Shown: in pieces, positions 23,056-36,200 of the stretch
Layout of the letters: every line of letters begins with the position of its first letter
Position numbering within the stretch: position 1 is the stretch's first letter
Source: Diadema setosum
Lineage: Eukaryota; Echinodermata; Echinoidea; Diadematoida; Diadematidae
Assembly: GCF_964275005.1 (NCBI RefSeq)
Contig: NC_092698.1
Coordinates: forward strand, 22,564,309 to 22,628,308
Length of the DNA: 64,000 bases
Direction: 5' to 3'
The notes under the pieces: generated by a model
What the model saw: the letters and a program-made list of their open reading frames with translations, nothing else
Databases searched by the model: none
What the model was told of the DNA's origin: nothing
Position numbers and translations under genes: made by a program

Positions 23056-26000
23056 TAATAATAATAACAATATCTTATTTACCCAGGGTAGCCTCTTCGT
23101 GTTGCCACTGTTCTACCAGAGGGCCCTGCTCTTATTATTACCCCAGCGTTGCCAGGTACCCATTTATACAGCTGGGTTGTATGCTCTTTAACATTTGATA
23201 AAGTGGTTTCTAAGTATCTCGCAAAAACAGAAGAAGTTTAAAAGCTAAATCCTCATCTCAACCAATTCTATAGTATCCCTTTAAACTTCAACAACGGGTC
23301 AGGAATCATTTGTCATCGTGAGTGGAAAATATATATAGAAATTATAGTGTTATTACTGTCCTACGCAGTATTAATGTCATCATTGTGTTTTATCATCATA
23401 ATAATGCAATGTGACTTGAGCTGATTTTACATTCACTTTTTATACCTTTTCAAAAGTTCAGTAGTTTGTGTTTTTTGAACGACTTTTTTTAAAGAACATC
23501 AGAGGGAGTTAAGCAGATTGCTCTTGCAGTGTCGTGGTTCTGAAAACATATCTAATCTTACCTCCTTGAACAGACGTTGTCCCTGCTTACATAACCTCTC
23601 TCAGACAAGTCAATCAAAAGTCAGTTTGTCAGAGATAACCAATCAAAAGTGGCAATCTCAAGCCTACTTACTACAAATAGCCAATCAAACGTGGTCTCTC
23701 GAGCCTACCATAGATTTGCCAATCAGACGTCGTCTCTCAAGTCTGTAATATTATACTTACCACAAACTGGCAATGGTGGAAACGTGGTCTCTCGTACATG
23801 TGCTCTTCGATTAGCCAATCAATAACTCACGCGCCGTATGAGCCAAGATACAGATTATGTTAGGACGAGCGAATAAGAATGTATCGTACTGGCAGATACT
23901 TTATTAAGTACAGTTGAACCTCTCGTATCCGGACAAGTCGGGACCGGGGCTCATCCGGATAAGGGATTTGGCCGGATACGGGAGACTCAATGCTTTATAC
24001 ATGTACATATACATACACATGTACTGATGTAGCCCATTGTAGTACCATGGAGCTAAGAAGTAGCTCCATGGTAGTACCACATGTAGTAATGTGTATACTG
24101 CAACCTTTTCATTGTTACACTCAGTAACAGACCCCAAAATAGAGGTTCGTGTTTGCAAGAATGAAATCATTTTCTTTTATAAATTCTTGGGATGACTTAC
24201 CTAAATAATTATTAAGAAATGTATCAAGTATATGTAATTCATGTGTGTTTGTGTAGGAGTTCTCAAGGAGTTGAGAATCCCCCTTTCCTCCCGTAATTAT
24301 TAAAAAAAAGATAAAAAAATCATGGCGAGATTGCGTCCGGATAATAGAGAGATCCGGATAAAGGGAGGCCGGATAATAGAGGTTCAACTGTAGATTGAAA
24401 AAAAAAAAAAAACGCTGCTTACTTTGAAGATGGATGGGTGAATATGTACTTGAAGAGGGTGCCGTGGCCATAATCGGCGTGGGCTCTAAGAACCTTTTCT
24501 GTGGTGCAGGCATAGTCGACATCGGTGAGAAAATCAACCGTATTCTGGAAAAAGTCCGTCCGGTAATAATTGGCAGAGGACCAGTTGGCATAAATCTCCA
24601 GGGTAAGCGAGCGAAACTCGTCACCAGAGTAACCTCTTTGGGCGAGTCCCCGCGATACGGTGTTGCGGAAAAATGAGGCGCCCACTCGCGGTCGGTATGG
24701 AGTGCCGCGACGAGCAGGGAAGGACCACATCAACTCTGTCGTGCCCTCATCTTTCATATAACCCGCCATTAGCGGACATCGCTTAAACTCGCCTTGCTCG
24801 TAGAGGTTTGTCGGTGTGTCGTCCAAGAAGTATCCGTCCACGAAAACCGGGTACCTGCGATAAATCTGTTTTGTAGTCGAGGTTGATTTTTGTGTGTGTG
24901 TGTGTTTAAAAAGAGAAAGAGAGATTGTGAAGAGAAGGGAATATGTTTAACGTGATTACGTATACGTGAATGTAAAATAAGTGACTGAACATTATTGCTC
25001 CGATCTCGAATGATTCCCGAAAAAACACAATGTTTGGCGCAGTTAATTTCGCCTTTATGCCAGACATGTATATAGGTAGGGGATTATGTTAGATAAGACA
25101 ATCATGAACGAGAAAGAAAGGAGGAGGAGGAGGTAGATAAAGAGAGAGAATAGAATATGATTCTTTACATTTTTCCTCAATAATTTTAAACTCTTTCACA
25201 TAACTTTATTTTGAAATTTTTCATACAATGTTGTATTTTGTAGGTTTTATGACAATTTTCCCCATTTCGTTACTACAATACAATGATAACAACAATAAAC
25301 AATACTAACAATCTAGTTTGTCATGTGTGCCAATGTCTACCATATCTCAAATGATCTCACATAATTATTTCAACAACAACAAAAAAAGGAAAAAAAAGAG
25401 GGCACTGTTCAGCAGCTGCATGGACGTGCTTTCAACATGCTCTACTTTTTTCACGTCTGGTCATCTGTTGTGTCATCTCATTAACCGTGCGAATTACCTT
25501 TAATGTAAAAAACACATTATTTTCCCTTATCTCTTGTTTATTATTATTTTTTTTTAAAGTTTTGAATGGTATTGAAATCTATATAATTCAACCGGCAATA
25601 ATTTTTGGTTTTCCCAGCAATTTTATTTCAAAATTCCGTCTCCTTTTTTTCACTATTTGAATTTATTTCCCTTTCCTATCCTCCTTTTTTTAATGATTTA
25701 CGGACTTAGTATGATAACTCATATGTATTTCCGCTTGATGTTGTGTCGATATCATATTCTTTACTTTTAGTTTTCATGCTTTTGGGCACTGAAATTATTT
25801 ACCCACTTCTACATTACTTCCTTGCACGTTGTTCTCCATCTTGCCATATTCGTTCTTTTTTTTACACGTACAAATCTCCTTTCCTGTTGTGCAATACTCT
25901 AAACTATTCTATTGTTTGATGCTCAGGTCTGATGTGTATAATATTTTTTCTAATTATTTTCACGTATGCTTATACTATTAATGTTATTCTAATTTCATTT

Positions 26001-28494
26001 TTATGAGTCTTATGTAAAGCAACCGTATCAGCCTTCGAGCTGCTGGATTGTTATTTCATATTTGCACAATAAACCACATTGAATTGAATTGAATTGAATT
26101 GAATTTGAGAAAACATGATGAAAATTCACTTGTGCCGCTGTTCGCAGAAGTTGCCGTGAGCCAGTTCTTCTCAAGCAGGACACTAGGGCCGATGTATTGG
26201 TCGTTGGACATCCCAGTGCGCTTCCCAGTGTGAAGGCCCTGTTTTGGTCTCTGTGAGCTGGAGTATCTTCGAAGGCCCAACGTGAGAAGCCATTTCCGCT
26301 CTGTTTAATTAAAGCAAGTATCAAACAGTAATATCCGAATCACGCATGGAATATCATTCTGTAAAAAGTGGCCCTGAGGCCCTTAGATTTACAAACGCCC
26401 AGATTTGCAAACGCCCTGATGAAAATGTCATCGAGAATTCAAGATCAACTTTCTGTGTGGTAGGCCTAATTGTTTTGTGCTGTAGTTCTCAATATCAACA
26501 TAATCGACCCACAGTTTCAAGTTCGAAAAATATCATTTGCAGCTCTTGTCTTCTGAACCAAGACAATTAATTCTAGCTTGGGCTGTTAATTGTAAAGCGT
26601 TTTGGTTTATAATCATTACCATCAATAACTACATATTTGAGAATTAATCGACTTTCATCTTGTGTGATACTCAGGATATTGCTTTATCTCAGCAAGTATG
26701 GCCCGAACCTTAACATAATGAATTACCTAGCACAAAAACCCCAACAATTAACAACAACGACAACAAAATGTACCCGAAGTTCCAATAGCGTTCCCACGGT
26801 AAATCAAGTCAGAAATGTTCAGTTCGAATGGCATCAGCATGCTAAAGGAAAATGAGGCAAATTGGCATTCAATATCGGACCAATCAGCGCATTGTGAGTT
26901 CATTACGTAGTATAGGCCTGCATCGTTTGTTCTGAAACTCGATGACACGCGTGCTACCGACTTCTGAATCATGATGCTGTAGAAAACGTGTGCTTTGCCA
27001 GTTTTGAGCAGTTGTCATTCCCACAAGGCAATCATACCGATGAAATAAAGGCCATGATACCTCAGAGAGTTTCCATAGTGACAGTTTCTAAAGAAAAGAT
27101 CACAAGATTGACTCAAACATCACGTGAGTACAGGCCCTTTTCACAGGATTACACTGGTCCCACAGAAAAATCTTCCTGATCGGCCGCATATAATAATATA
27201 CTACCTATGATCAGACATGTCAGGGCACTTTGCCAAACTTTGATAGGCAACCATAGCGTGACTGAGCTAATTCGCGGAGATGACAAGTAAATGCACGTAC
27301 CCTTTTCTTACCCTCTTCCATCCCACCTTTACAATATCGACGATCCCGCCCTCTTCCGAGCAAACCTCATGCTTATACTTATTCTTGATTTTTCTAGAGC
27401 TTTCGATACGATAGATCATGAAATTTTATTTTATAAACTGTGTCATTATGGAATCCGCGGGATGCCTTTAGAATGGTTTAAGAGTTATTTAACAGATAGA
27501 AAGCAATTTGTTAACATTAACGGCTACTTAGAATATGATTCGCAGTTAAAACCTATTTCATGTGGAGTCCCACAGGGCTCCCTCTTAGGCACACTTTTAT
27601 TTATCTTATACATAAACAATCTTCAAAAATCATCGCAAATTTTATCACTCATTTGTTTTGCTGATGACACAAGTTTGCTTTGTTCACATCGAGACCCTAA
27701 TACATTAATTAACATGATGAATACTGAGCTTAGGTCTGTGCAATCCTGGATTTATGCGAACAAATTGTCCCTGAATATAGAAAAAACTCATTATATGGTA
27801 TTCAGTAATTCTTTGAATGTTGTCCCACATGAGGTCAAAATAAATGATACATGTTTGACGCAAGTTAATAACATAAAGTTTTTAGGGCTTTGAATTGACC
27901 GAGAATAATCCTGGAAAACTCGTATCAATTTTGTAAGTAAAATTTTGTCAAGAAATATCGGAATTTTAAATAAGCTCAAACATTTTTTCCCGTTTATATT
28001 TTGCAGAGCATTCTTCTTCTTATATCTTCACACTTTAATTATGGAATTTTGGCGTGGGGAAATGCAATTTATTTATTATTAGATTCCCTTCTTCGTACTC
28101 AAAAGCGTGCAATAAGAATCATAAACCATGCAGGATATTTTGCTCATACCAACTGCTTTTTTTCACCAAAACAGAATTCTGAAAATTCCAGACATATTTT
28201 ATTATAATCTCGGGGTTTTTATGTATAAACTGACAACTAATGAATTGCCATCTGTTTTTATCCACTTGTTCAAAAGAAATCGCTCTATTCACTGTTATCC
28301 CACTCGTCAGAGTGACGCCTATCACCTTCCCCGCACTCGCACTATTTTTTGCAAAGAAAACAATTATGTTTAATGGACCAAGATACTGGAATGACCTTCC
28401 TCAAGATATTACTTCTTCCTTATCCCCATTCACCTTCAAACGTAAATTACAACAGCTATTACTTAGTGGATACACTCTACCAGGCTTTAAAAAA

Positions 28495-28548
<54 letters not shown>

Positions 28549-30170
28549 CTCCAAGTCTTTTTTTTTTGTCCGCAGCACCAAGTTATTTAACGGTACTGTT
28601 ATATTAAACCTATTGCATTCTTTTTCAAACACGGCGAGATCTGTACAGTCTGGTTTGAGTGATATTCATGTGGTTCATTATTTCATTCTTTATATTGATT
28701 TTTGCACTGGTATGATTTTAGTTGGTCAAGATAAACATATCTGTTCTCCGTATAATTTCATGCCTATGAATTCGGGAACCTACAGTTTTTACAAGCGTCA
28801 TTGCTTTTATGTAGGCCCCGTCATTATTATATCTGACATTTACTTGTGACATCCTCGGGTGATATGACCATATACATTTTTTTTTCTCCAATCAAAAGAT
28901 ATGGTTGTTTATATTTTGTATTCTTGTTTTATTGTCAATCATTTTGTAATCCCATCACTGAGTAAGTGGAAATATGAAAATAAACTTGAACTTGAACTTA
29001 TACAATGACACCTATAATATGTGCTCATTCAATCGTAATTGATGTTTCCCGCCATACTCTTTATACATCCCTTTCTTCACTTTTATCTGTCTATCTACCT
29101 AAGTATCTGCCTGCCTGTTTGTCTGTCTATTTATCCATTTATGTATGTATGTATGTATGTATGTATGTATGTATGTATGTATGTATGTATGTGTGTGTGT
29201 GTATGTATGTATGTATGTATGTATTATGTATTTATCTAACTATCTATCTATCTATCTATTTTTGAAGGGGGGGGGGGTCAAGGGAATAAAAATGGTAGGC
29301 CTACATGTAGGATCCTACCTTCTGTTCTCTCTGTCGACATCCTATCTTTAGGGAATTTTCCAGCCGACTGTCAGACGGGCTGCAATCATTCCACGGCACG
29401 CACAATGCTGAATTATAGACCACGTTCATCATATCAAATACGTTTCACGGGATGGCAAATCAAGAGATACATCTCTATAGAAAGAGCTGGAGTCCTGACA
29501 CTGAAAAAGGGGTATTGCGCACTGGAGAATAAAGAGGTAACAGGACCAATTATGATAGGGGCCTACATTATAAGTAACTATGCACCAACCTGCATGATGG
29601 CCTGAGTGAAGAAACCCCGGCTCAATTTGGACAACATGAGGAAATCTACACTTCCCGAGCCAGCGCTCTGTCCGAACACCGTGATACGACCAGGGTCTCC
29701 ACCAAACGCTTCAACAGAAGAAAAAAAAAGAACAATGATAATAAAGTAATAAAGATGATGATAATGATAATGATAATGATCAATGAAATAAGATAAAAAT
29801 AAGTATAAAGCAGAGAAGGAATTAAGGCAAAATGTATTACCTTGATATCTTTCTTTTGTACATTCTGATGAAAGAAGTGAAAATAAAACCTTGGAATTGA
29901 ATTGAATTGAAATATCACCGACTCGTCCCCCTCCCTCCCCTTCTACAAAGTTCCGTCTTATAATCCTTTTTTAAATCATCATCTTTGATACTACATCTAC
30001 TACTATGATACTATTGCTACTATACTACATGGCCTACTACTATTACTACCACTACTACAACTAAAACTAATACCACTACCACCACTACTCTACTACTACT
30101 GCCACCACCATCACCACTACCACAACTAGGCCTACTATTATTGCTACTATACTACTATTACTACTACTAT

Positions 30171-30238
<68 letters not shown>

Positions 30239-33200
30239 TTACTACTACTACTACTACTACTAATACTACTACTACTTCTATACTACTGTGCAGCTACTTC
30301 TACTTCTATTACTAATCATTAATACTATCACTAACACATCTGGGCTGTTATTGGTAAGAATAGCAATGCAGTCTTGACAAGTCTCGATTGAATGTCTGTT
30401 GTCATGGTTTTTAAAGCATAGACTGCATAATGTGCCTATATATCAAACATTGACGAAAGTGTTAATATAACGCTAAGTACTAGACATAATTTCTATGGCA
30501 TCAGCATGACTTGTTGAAAACAAAACACAATAATACCAGACAAACGAAGAAACAAAAAGCGTTGCCATTGCCCTGGTTTACACAGGAAATGCCTAACCAA
30601 TAGATATCAGGGGCGGATCTAGCTTTTTATAATGGAGGGGGTTGGGGCGGTATGCGAGGGAGCGTAGCGACCGAGCCCGAGCGAGCGGAGCGAGCGAGGG
30701 GGAGGGGGGGGGGAGGGTGTGGGAGGGGGGTGTCCCCCCTCCCACAGTAGGGAGAATTTTTGAAAATCTGTGTGTGAAAATGGCGTTTTCTTGCATCTAA
30801 AACACCACTATTTTTGGTATAGAGGTCATTGCCATAAATAAAAAAAAAAAATAAAATTACAAGTTAAAAAAAAAAAAGATAAGATAAAAAAAAAATGGTC
30901 CCGGATTGTTTTTTTTTTTTTTTTTGAGGGGGGGGGACCCCCCCCTCCACCCCCCTCTAGATCCGCTTCTGGATATTCAATAGCTAAGCCAATCACAGAC
31001 ACAGAATCAGACCGAGTGACTCATTATGAAAGAAAAAAAAAATCGTAAGGCTGTTGAATATTCATTACCACAGTAGCCAATAACAGAGGCCGTCTCATGA
31101 AAACTGCCCCGTGTACAAAATGAATGGCAAAAAAAGTGTGTCAGAAAGAGTGTGTCAGATGAAGTGGGTCAGGAAATGGCGTAACCCAACAAATAAGGTA
31201 TAGAGTGTGGATATCATCGCGTAGAACACTCACGCGTGCTTTCGTGATAAACATGGCTATTTTGAGGAATTCTCGGGATGCGCGGTCTTAATAACTGACA
31301 TCAGCGGATGTTAATATTCTTCTCAATTTCCTGATGCTTTTTTTTTTTTAACTGCTATTCGGATTCTTTCGTTGACGTGAATATATTCTCCAAGAAAATA
31401 AATGTTAACAAATGAAAAGAACGATCTAAATTATGTTACTGCACTGGAAATTTGGGTGGTGACACATTGTCCACATCAATTACATGGTACATGACTAGAA
31501 AGGCTATATGCGAAGGTGAAATACGAATAAGCCCATGAGTCTGTGCTGATTTGGTACGATCTGGTGTGAAACCAAAGTAATAAAATTCATAATCTTGATA
31601 AAACATTTCTCGAAATTTGAATCTAATTTATTTCTCACATAACAATATTCCTAGCGTAGATGTAATGACGCCTTTATAGGTAAATAATACAAGAGATGCA
31701 TTATACAAATGACGAAATGAGAGCTGTCAAGTTCATAATGAATAGAACTGTGAAATATAAGGAAACTAACTAAAAGACATGCCTGTAAATGCTGGCCTGT
31801 TTCTTCGCTTGAGTGCGTCCCGAGATATTATAATACATTACACACTTCTTGAAACATTAATGCTGGCATGATTTCGTGTACCTTGTCAGAGTCAATTAAA
31901 GTTCACTTGAAACTACAAATATTTGGCTGGTTTTAATAGTTACTTGTTATAATAATGATAACGACGATGATAATATTCATGATAATAATAATGATTATTT
32001 TTATTATCATTATCATTATCAACATAATCATCATCATTATATGGTCTTCTTTATCCCCAGGCAGGGAGGTGAGACGAACCGTCTCACCTCCCTGATCCAG
32101 TGTAGCCTCTTCAGTGCTGACGCTGCTCCACCAGAGGGCCCTGCCATTATTATTACCCTAGCGTTGCCAGGCAACCATATCTATACTCCTGCGTCGAGAG
32201 GTACATGTTGGGTATGAACATCTTGCCCAAAGACGTAAGCACTGGAGCTCTGACTCAAAGTCATTATCTACTATACCACGCCCCCCCCCCCCCATATAGG
32301 CCATCAAGCGTTTGTTCGTAACGTTTCACACCGATAACGTGGATATATATACCTCGAATGTTGTAGAAAATCCAAGAGAGCGCAACCACTTGATCAATCA
32401 TGCCAACATTTCCCGGAGCTTCCTTGTCCCCTGTAGGAACGACGATAATGAGAAAAGATAATTTATTTCCTGTTAACAAAAATGAGCGATGAAATCATCC
32501 TTACAAATTACAGGGTAGATTGTAGAACAATGACAGATAGGTTTTGCATTCATGCTCATGATAGTTTAATGAACTGCGATTATAGGTAAATGTCAAATAT
32601 CCAGAAGAAACAGAAAAGTTCAAGAAAGAACCCAAAGTATGCAAAACGTGCGCTATCACGTATTAGATCAAAATTAAAAATGGTTAGCATTTATGCGTTC
32701 GTTTGAATTTAGTAACACGCAAAATTAAATGAAATCTAATTGATTTTTCATCACTTATTTCCCGGTGTGAAGAAAATCTTCAGTAAATACCTATAATTTT
32801 CGTAAAGGTTTGTTTATCAGAACATGATATAAAGTTCGTAGTCTTCATTTTCAGATAAACGAATTTTTGGGATAACGAACCTTATTTCACTTTCGAATGG
32901 ACCTTCGAAATGACGAACCGCATTTCATTTTCGGAATTATGAACCTTCAGAATATCACCATATCACCTTAGTTTTAATACAAGTACATACTTTTGTGTAC
33001 TCTGCACATAGTGCATTTATGACTTGACTTTGCATTTTATTTGACATTCTGTTGACTTAAAAAAGAAAGAGAACTTGTGCGCATTTTACAACTTTCTGAA
33101 ATACACAATATTTCTGTATATAGGCGTAGTGTATGGGTCCCATGATCATGATGTAACATAGAAACAATGGGAGTAGAATCGATAATGAAGCTAAACAACA

Positions 33201-36200
33201 TGCCATAAGCTCTGATGTTAGATTTGTTTCGTCAGTGATTGCACACAAAAATATTTTTTCTCTCACGAATGCGACGATAATTAAAGGACAAGTTCACCTT
33301 CATTAACATAAGGATTGAGAGAATGTAGCAATATTAGTAGAACACATCATTGAAAGTTTGAGGAAAATCGGACAATCCGTTCAAAAGTTATGAATTTTTG
33401 AAGTTTTTGTGCAGTCACCGCTGGATGAGAAGACTACTGCAGTGTATGATGTCACATGCGTACAACAATATAAGAAAAATATAGAGAGAATTTCACAAAA
33501 TTTCATTTCTTGAAAAAAATACACATTCCCTTGACTCGTTACTGACATATGTTATGGGTACTATTATTCCCATCGCATTTAGAAAGAGGCAAGTCAAGTG
33601 TTCTTTTATAATAGGAAAAAAGTGAAAATATGTTGAATTTTCTTTACATTTTCTTTATACTGTTGTACTCATATCACGAGCCTTAGTAGTCTCCTCATCC
33701 AGCGGTTCCAACACAAAAGTTTTAAATATTCATAACTTTTGCATCGATTGTCCAATTTTCCTCAAACTTTCACTGATGTGTTCTACTAATATTGCTGCAT
33801 TCTCTTAATCCTTATTTTAATGAAGGTGAACTTGTCCTTTAAAATGGTGAAACATTGAAGAATTGATATAATAAGTCTTACTTGTCGTGAATCTTGAGAA
33901 AATGCCCACCCGGTAGTTAATCGTTACCACTATGACATCACCAACAGCAGCCAGGGGAACCCCGTAGTACATGTATGTCATGGCTGAACCCGTGACAAAT
34001 GTTCCTCCGTGAATAAATACGAGCACCGCGGCATGTTTTGGCTGTATGGATCATAGTAATAATATCATTGATAAGAACAGTGATACTACCAGTGATAATT
34101 GCAAAGACAATCAAGAATGAATACAATGAATAATTAATCAAATTTAACATAAAATGAGTGAGGTTGTAAAAACAAAAGCACTAGAAAGATGTTGTTTGTG
34201 TGTGTTTGTGTTTATTCGTTTAGAGAGCTGTGCGATGCAGATTAGAAATATACGTGATGACGTTGTGTAGGTATGATATTATGAAACTGCTATATAAAAG
34301 TAATTGTTCTCTGCAATAGTCGAATGTTATTTAGCGGTGTTAAGCTACAGTTCTGCCCCTACTGAATGAAAGACGACATAATCACTGAAGAATATTATCA
34401 TATATATTGACTTTGAAGACAACGCTCTCACTAGTAATTATTAATATAAATACAGTGGGTTTCCATACGTGAGCGTAAATTGAAATTGAAACTATCAAAC
34501 TTCCTTAAATCACTCGACATGCCCTTCTATATGAAAGTGCCGCCTAAGCAAAGACATATCTTTGCCTATAAACACGATTAACAAAAGAAATTTCAATTAG
34601 CCGGAGATTGCTTCAATACGATCTACTCTGCACACATTGTGATTGTCCATGCAGTCCTTCTTATGCATTTACACAGACTAGATCTTATAGGACCTAGGGG
34701 TATATACATTAACAAAATAACAACAAGTGTCTTACTCTAGGGTGGGGCACAAACACATTGAGGTAGAGACAATCTTCATCCACCACGGGGAAGTTGTGGT
34801 ACACTGGCTGCATGCACGCGGGTTTGAATTCCGTGGCGTTTATGTAACCGGTCCAAGGAGTCTTGGGCCTTGGTGGGCTGAAGCGCTCCGGTGGGTCAGC
34901 ATAGGGCACCCCCTTTGTATAAAAAAAAAACAACCAAAAACACACAAAATAACTGTGAGTGTAATTATACTATATGATGTGTTTAGGGAAATCAAACACC
35001 TTTGCCACTACTGGTTCACTCAGCTTTAACGAGTCCACATGCATAATCCTCGATAATGCTTATCCTATACATCTAGCATCGTGCAATGTTTCCTTTGCAG
35101 CTATACGTTTAATTGTTAGTTTCTGTTTCTGGTTTGGCATGTTTGCTTACTTTGTATGCTTGTATATGCATTTGTTGTTGATGTTTGTTTGTTTTTTTCA
35201 GCGTCAGCGTCACATTCAGGACGGAATCCTTCAAGTCCATATAGAATGAAAAACATGATAATTCTGTAAGTGACGGAAATCACTTCGCCTGTTCTGATCG
35301 GTCGCTGTCTCTGGACAATAAAGATGAAAATAATGACATAATTTTGACAATAGTAGGTGACCATAATCGGCGAGCAGTGTCAACCCTAACTTGGCTCCAT
35401 ATATACGCATAAGTGTAAAATGAGCCGAACAATAATAGACGTTATGCGTCATGTGTGTCGTGTAAAAAAACAAAACAAAAAAACAAAAAAAAAAAACAAC
35501 CAAACAAACAAACCTATGCAACATGTTAGTATGTCGTGTCACTATAGCAACTGCATCATTTTTACGAGCACGTGTATGGGAAAGATCAAAATTATTTTTG
35601 TAGGACGCTACTGATCCAATATAGTCCGATTGCAAAGATAATTCTCACGCATACCTGCACGTATTGAATTAAATGACTGTACTTGTATTCCTTTGCCACC
35701 CCCTTCCTTTGAAAGGGAGGGGGAGGGGAAGGGAGGGAGTAGGTGTCATTAGTAGAACAATCTGACATATAGACTGGTCGGGGAGGCCGCGAAGCCCCGG
35801 CCTCCACACCTCCACACGTGAAAAAAAAAAAAGAATGATTGATTTGAATTCATTTCCACTTTGTGTTGACGAGTACAAAGAGATAAACGTACTATTAAGT
35901 GAAATACAATGATTTTTTTTTTTTCAGGCGGCGTAAATGATAGTCAAAACAAATACTTTCGTAGCAACAAATGGTAATGCAATTATAGTTCAGAACAAAT
36001 AGGAAGATACACTATATCGTTGTTTGTTTACTTGTTTGTTTGTATGTTGCTGTTATTGTTGTTGTTGTTGTAAGTTTGTTCTATTTTGGTTATGGGCGGC
36101 CCTCGGGTTCAAACCACTATTCAAAGAAACACATCCTGCCAATAAAGACCAGAAAAGTTTTGATGATCTTGACAATGAGAACATAATTACAAAGATTCCT

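Noticed and set aside
24121-24624. 167-codon minus-strand frame and 24434-24676 plus-strand frame
   Set aside because: These are other-frame shadows of gene 2 exon 7 extended into the Tigger-like MITE.
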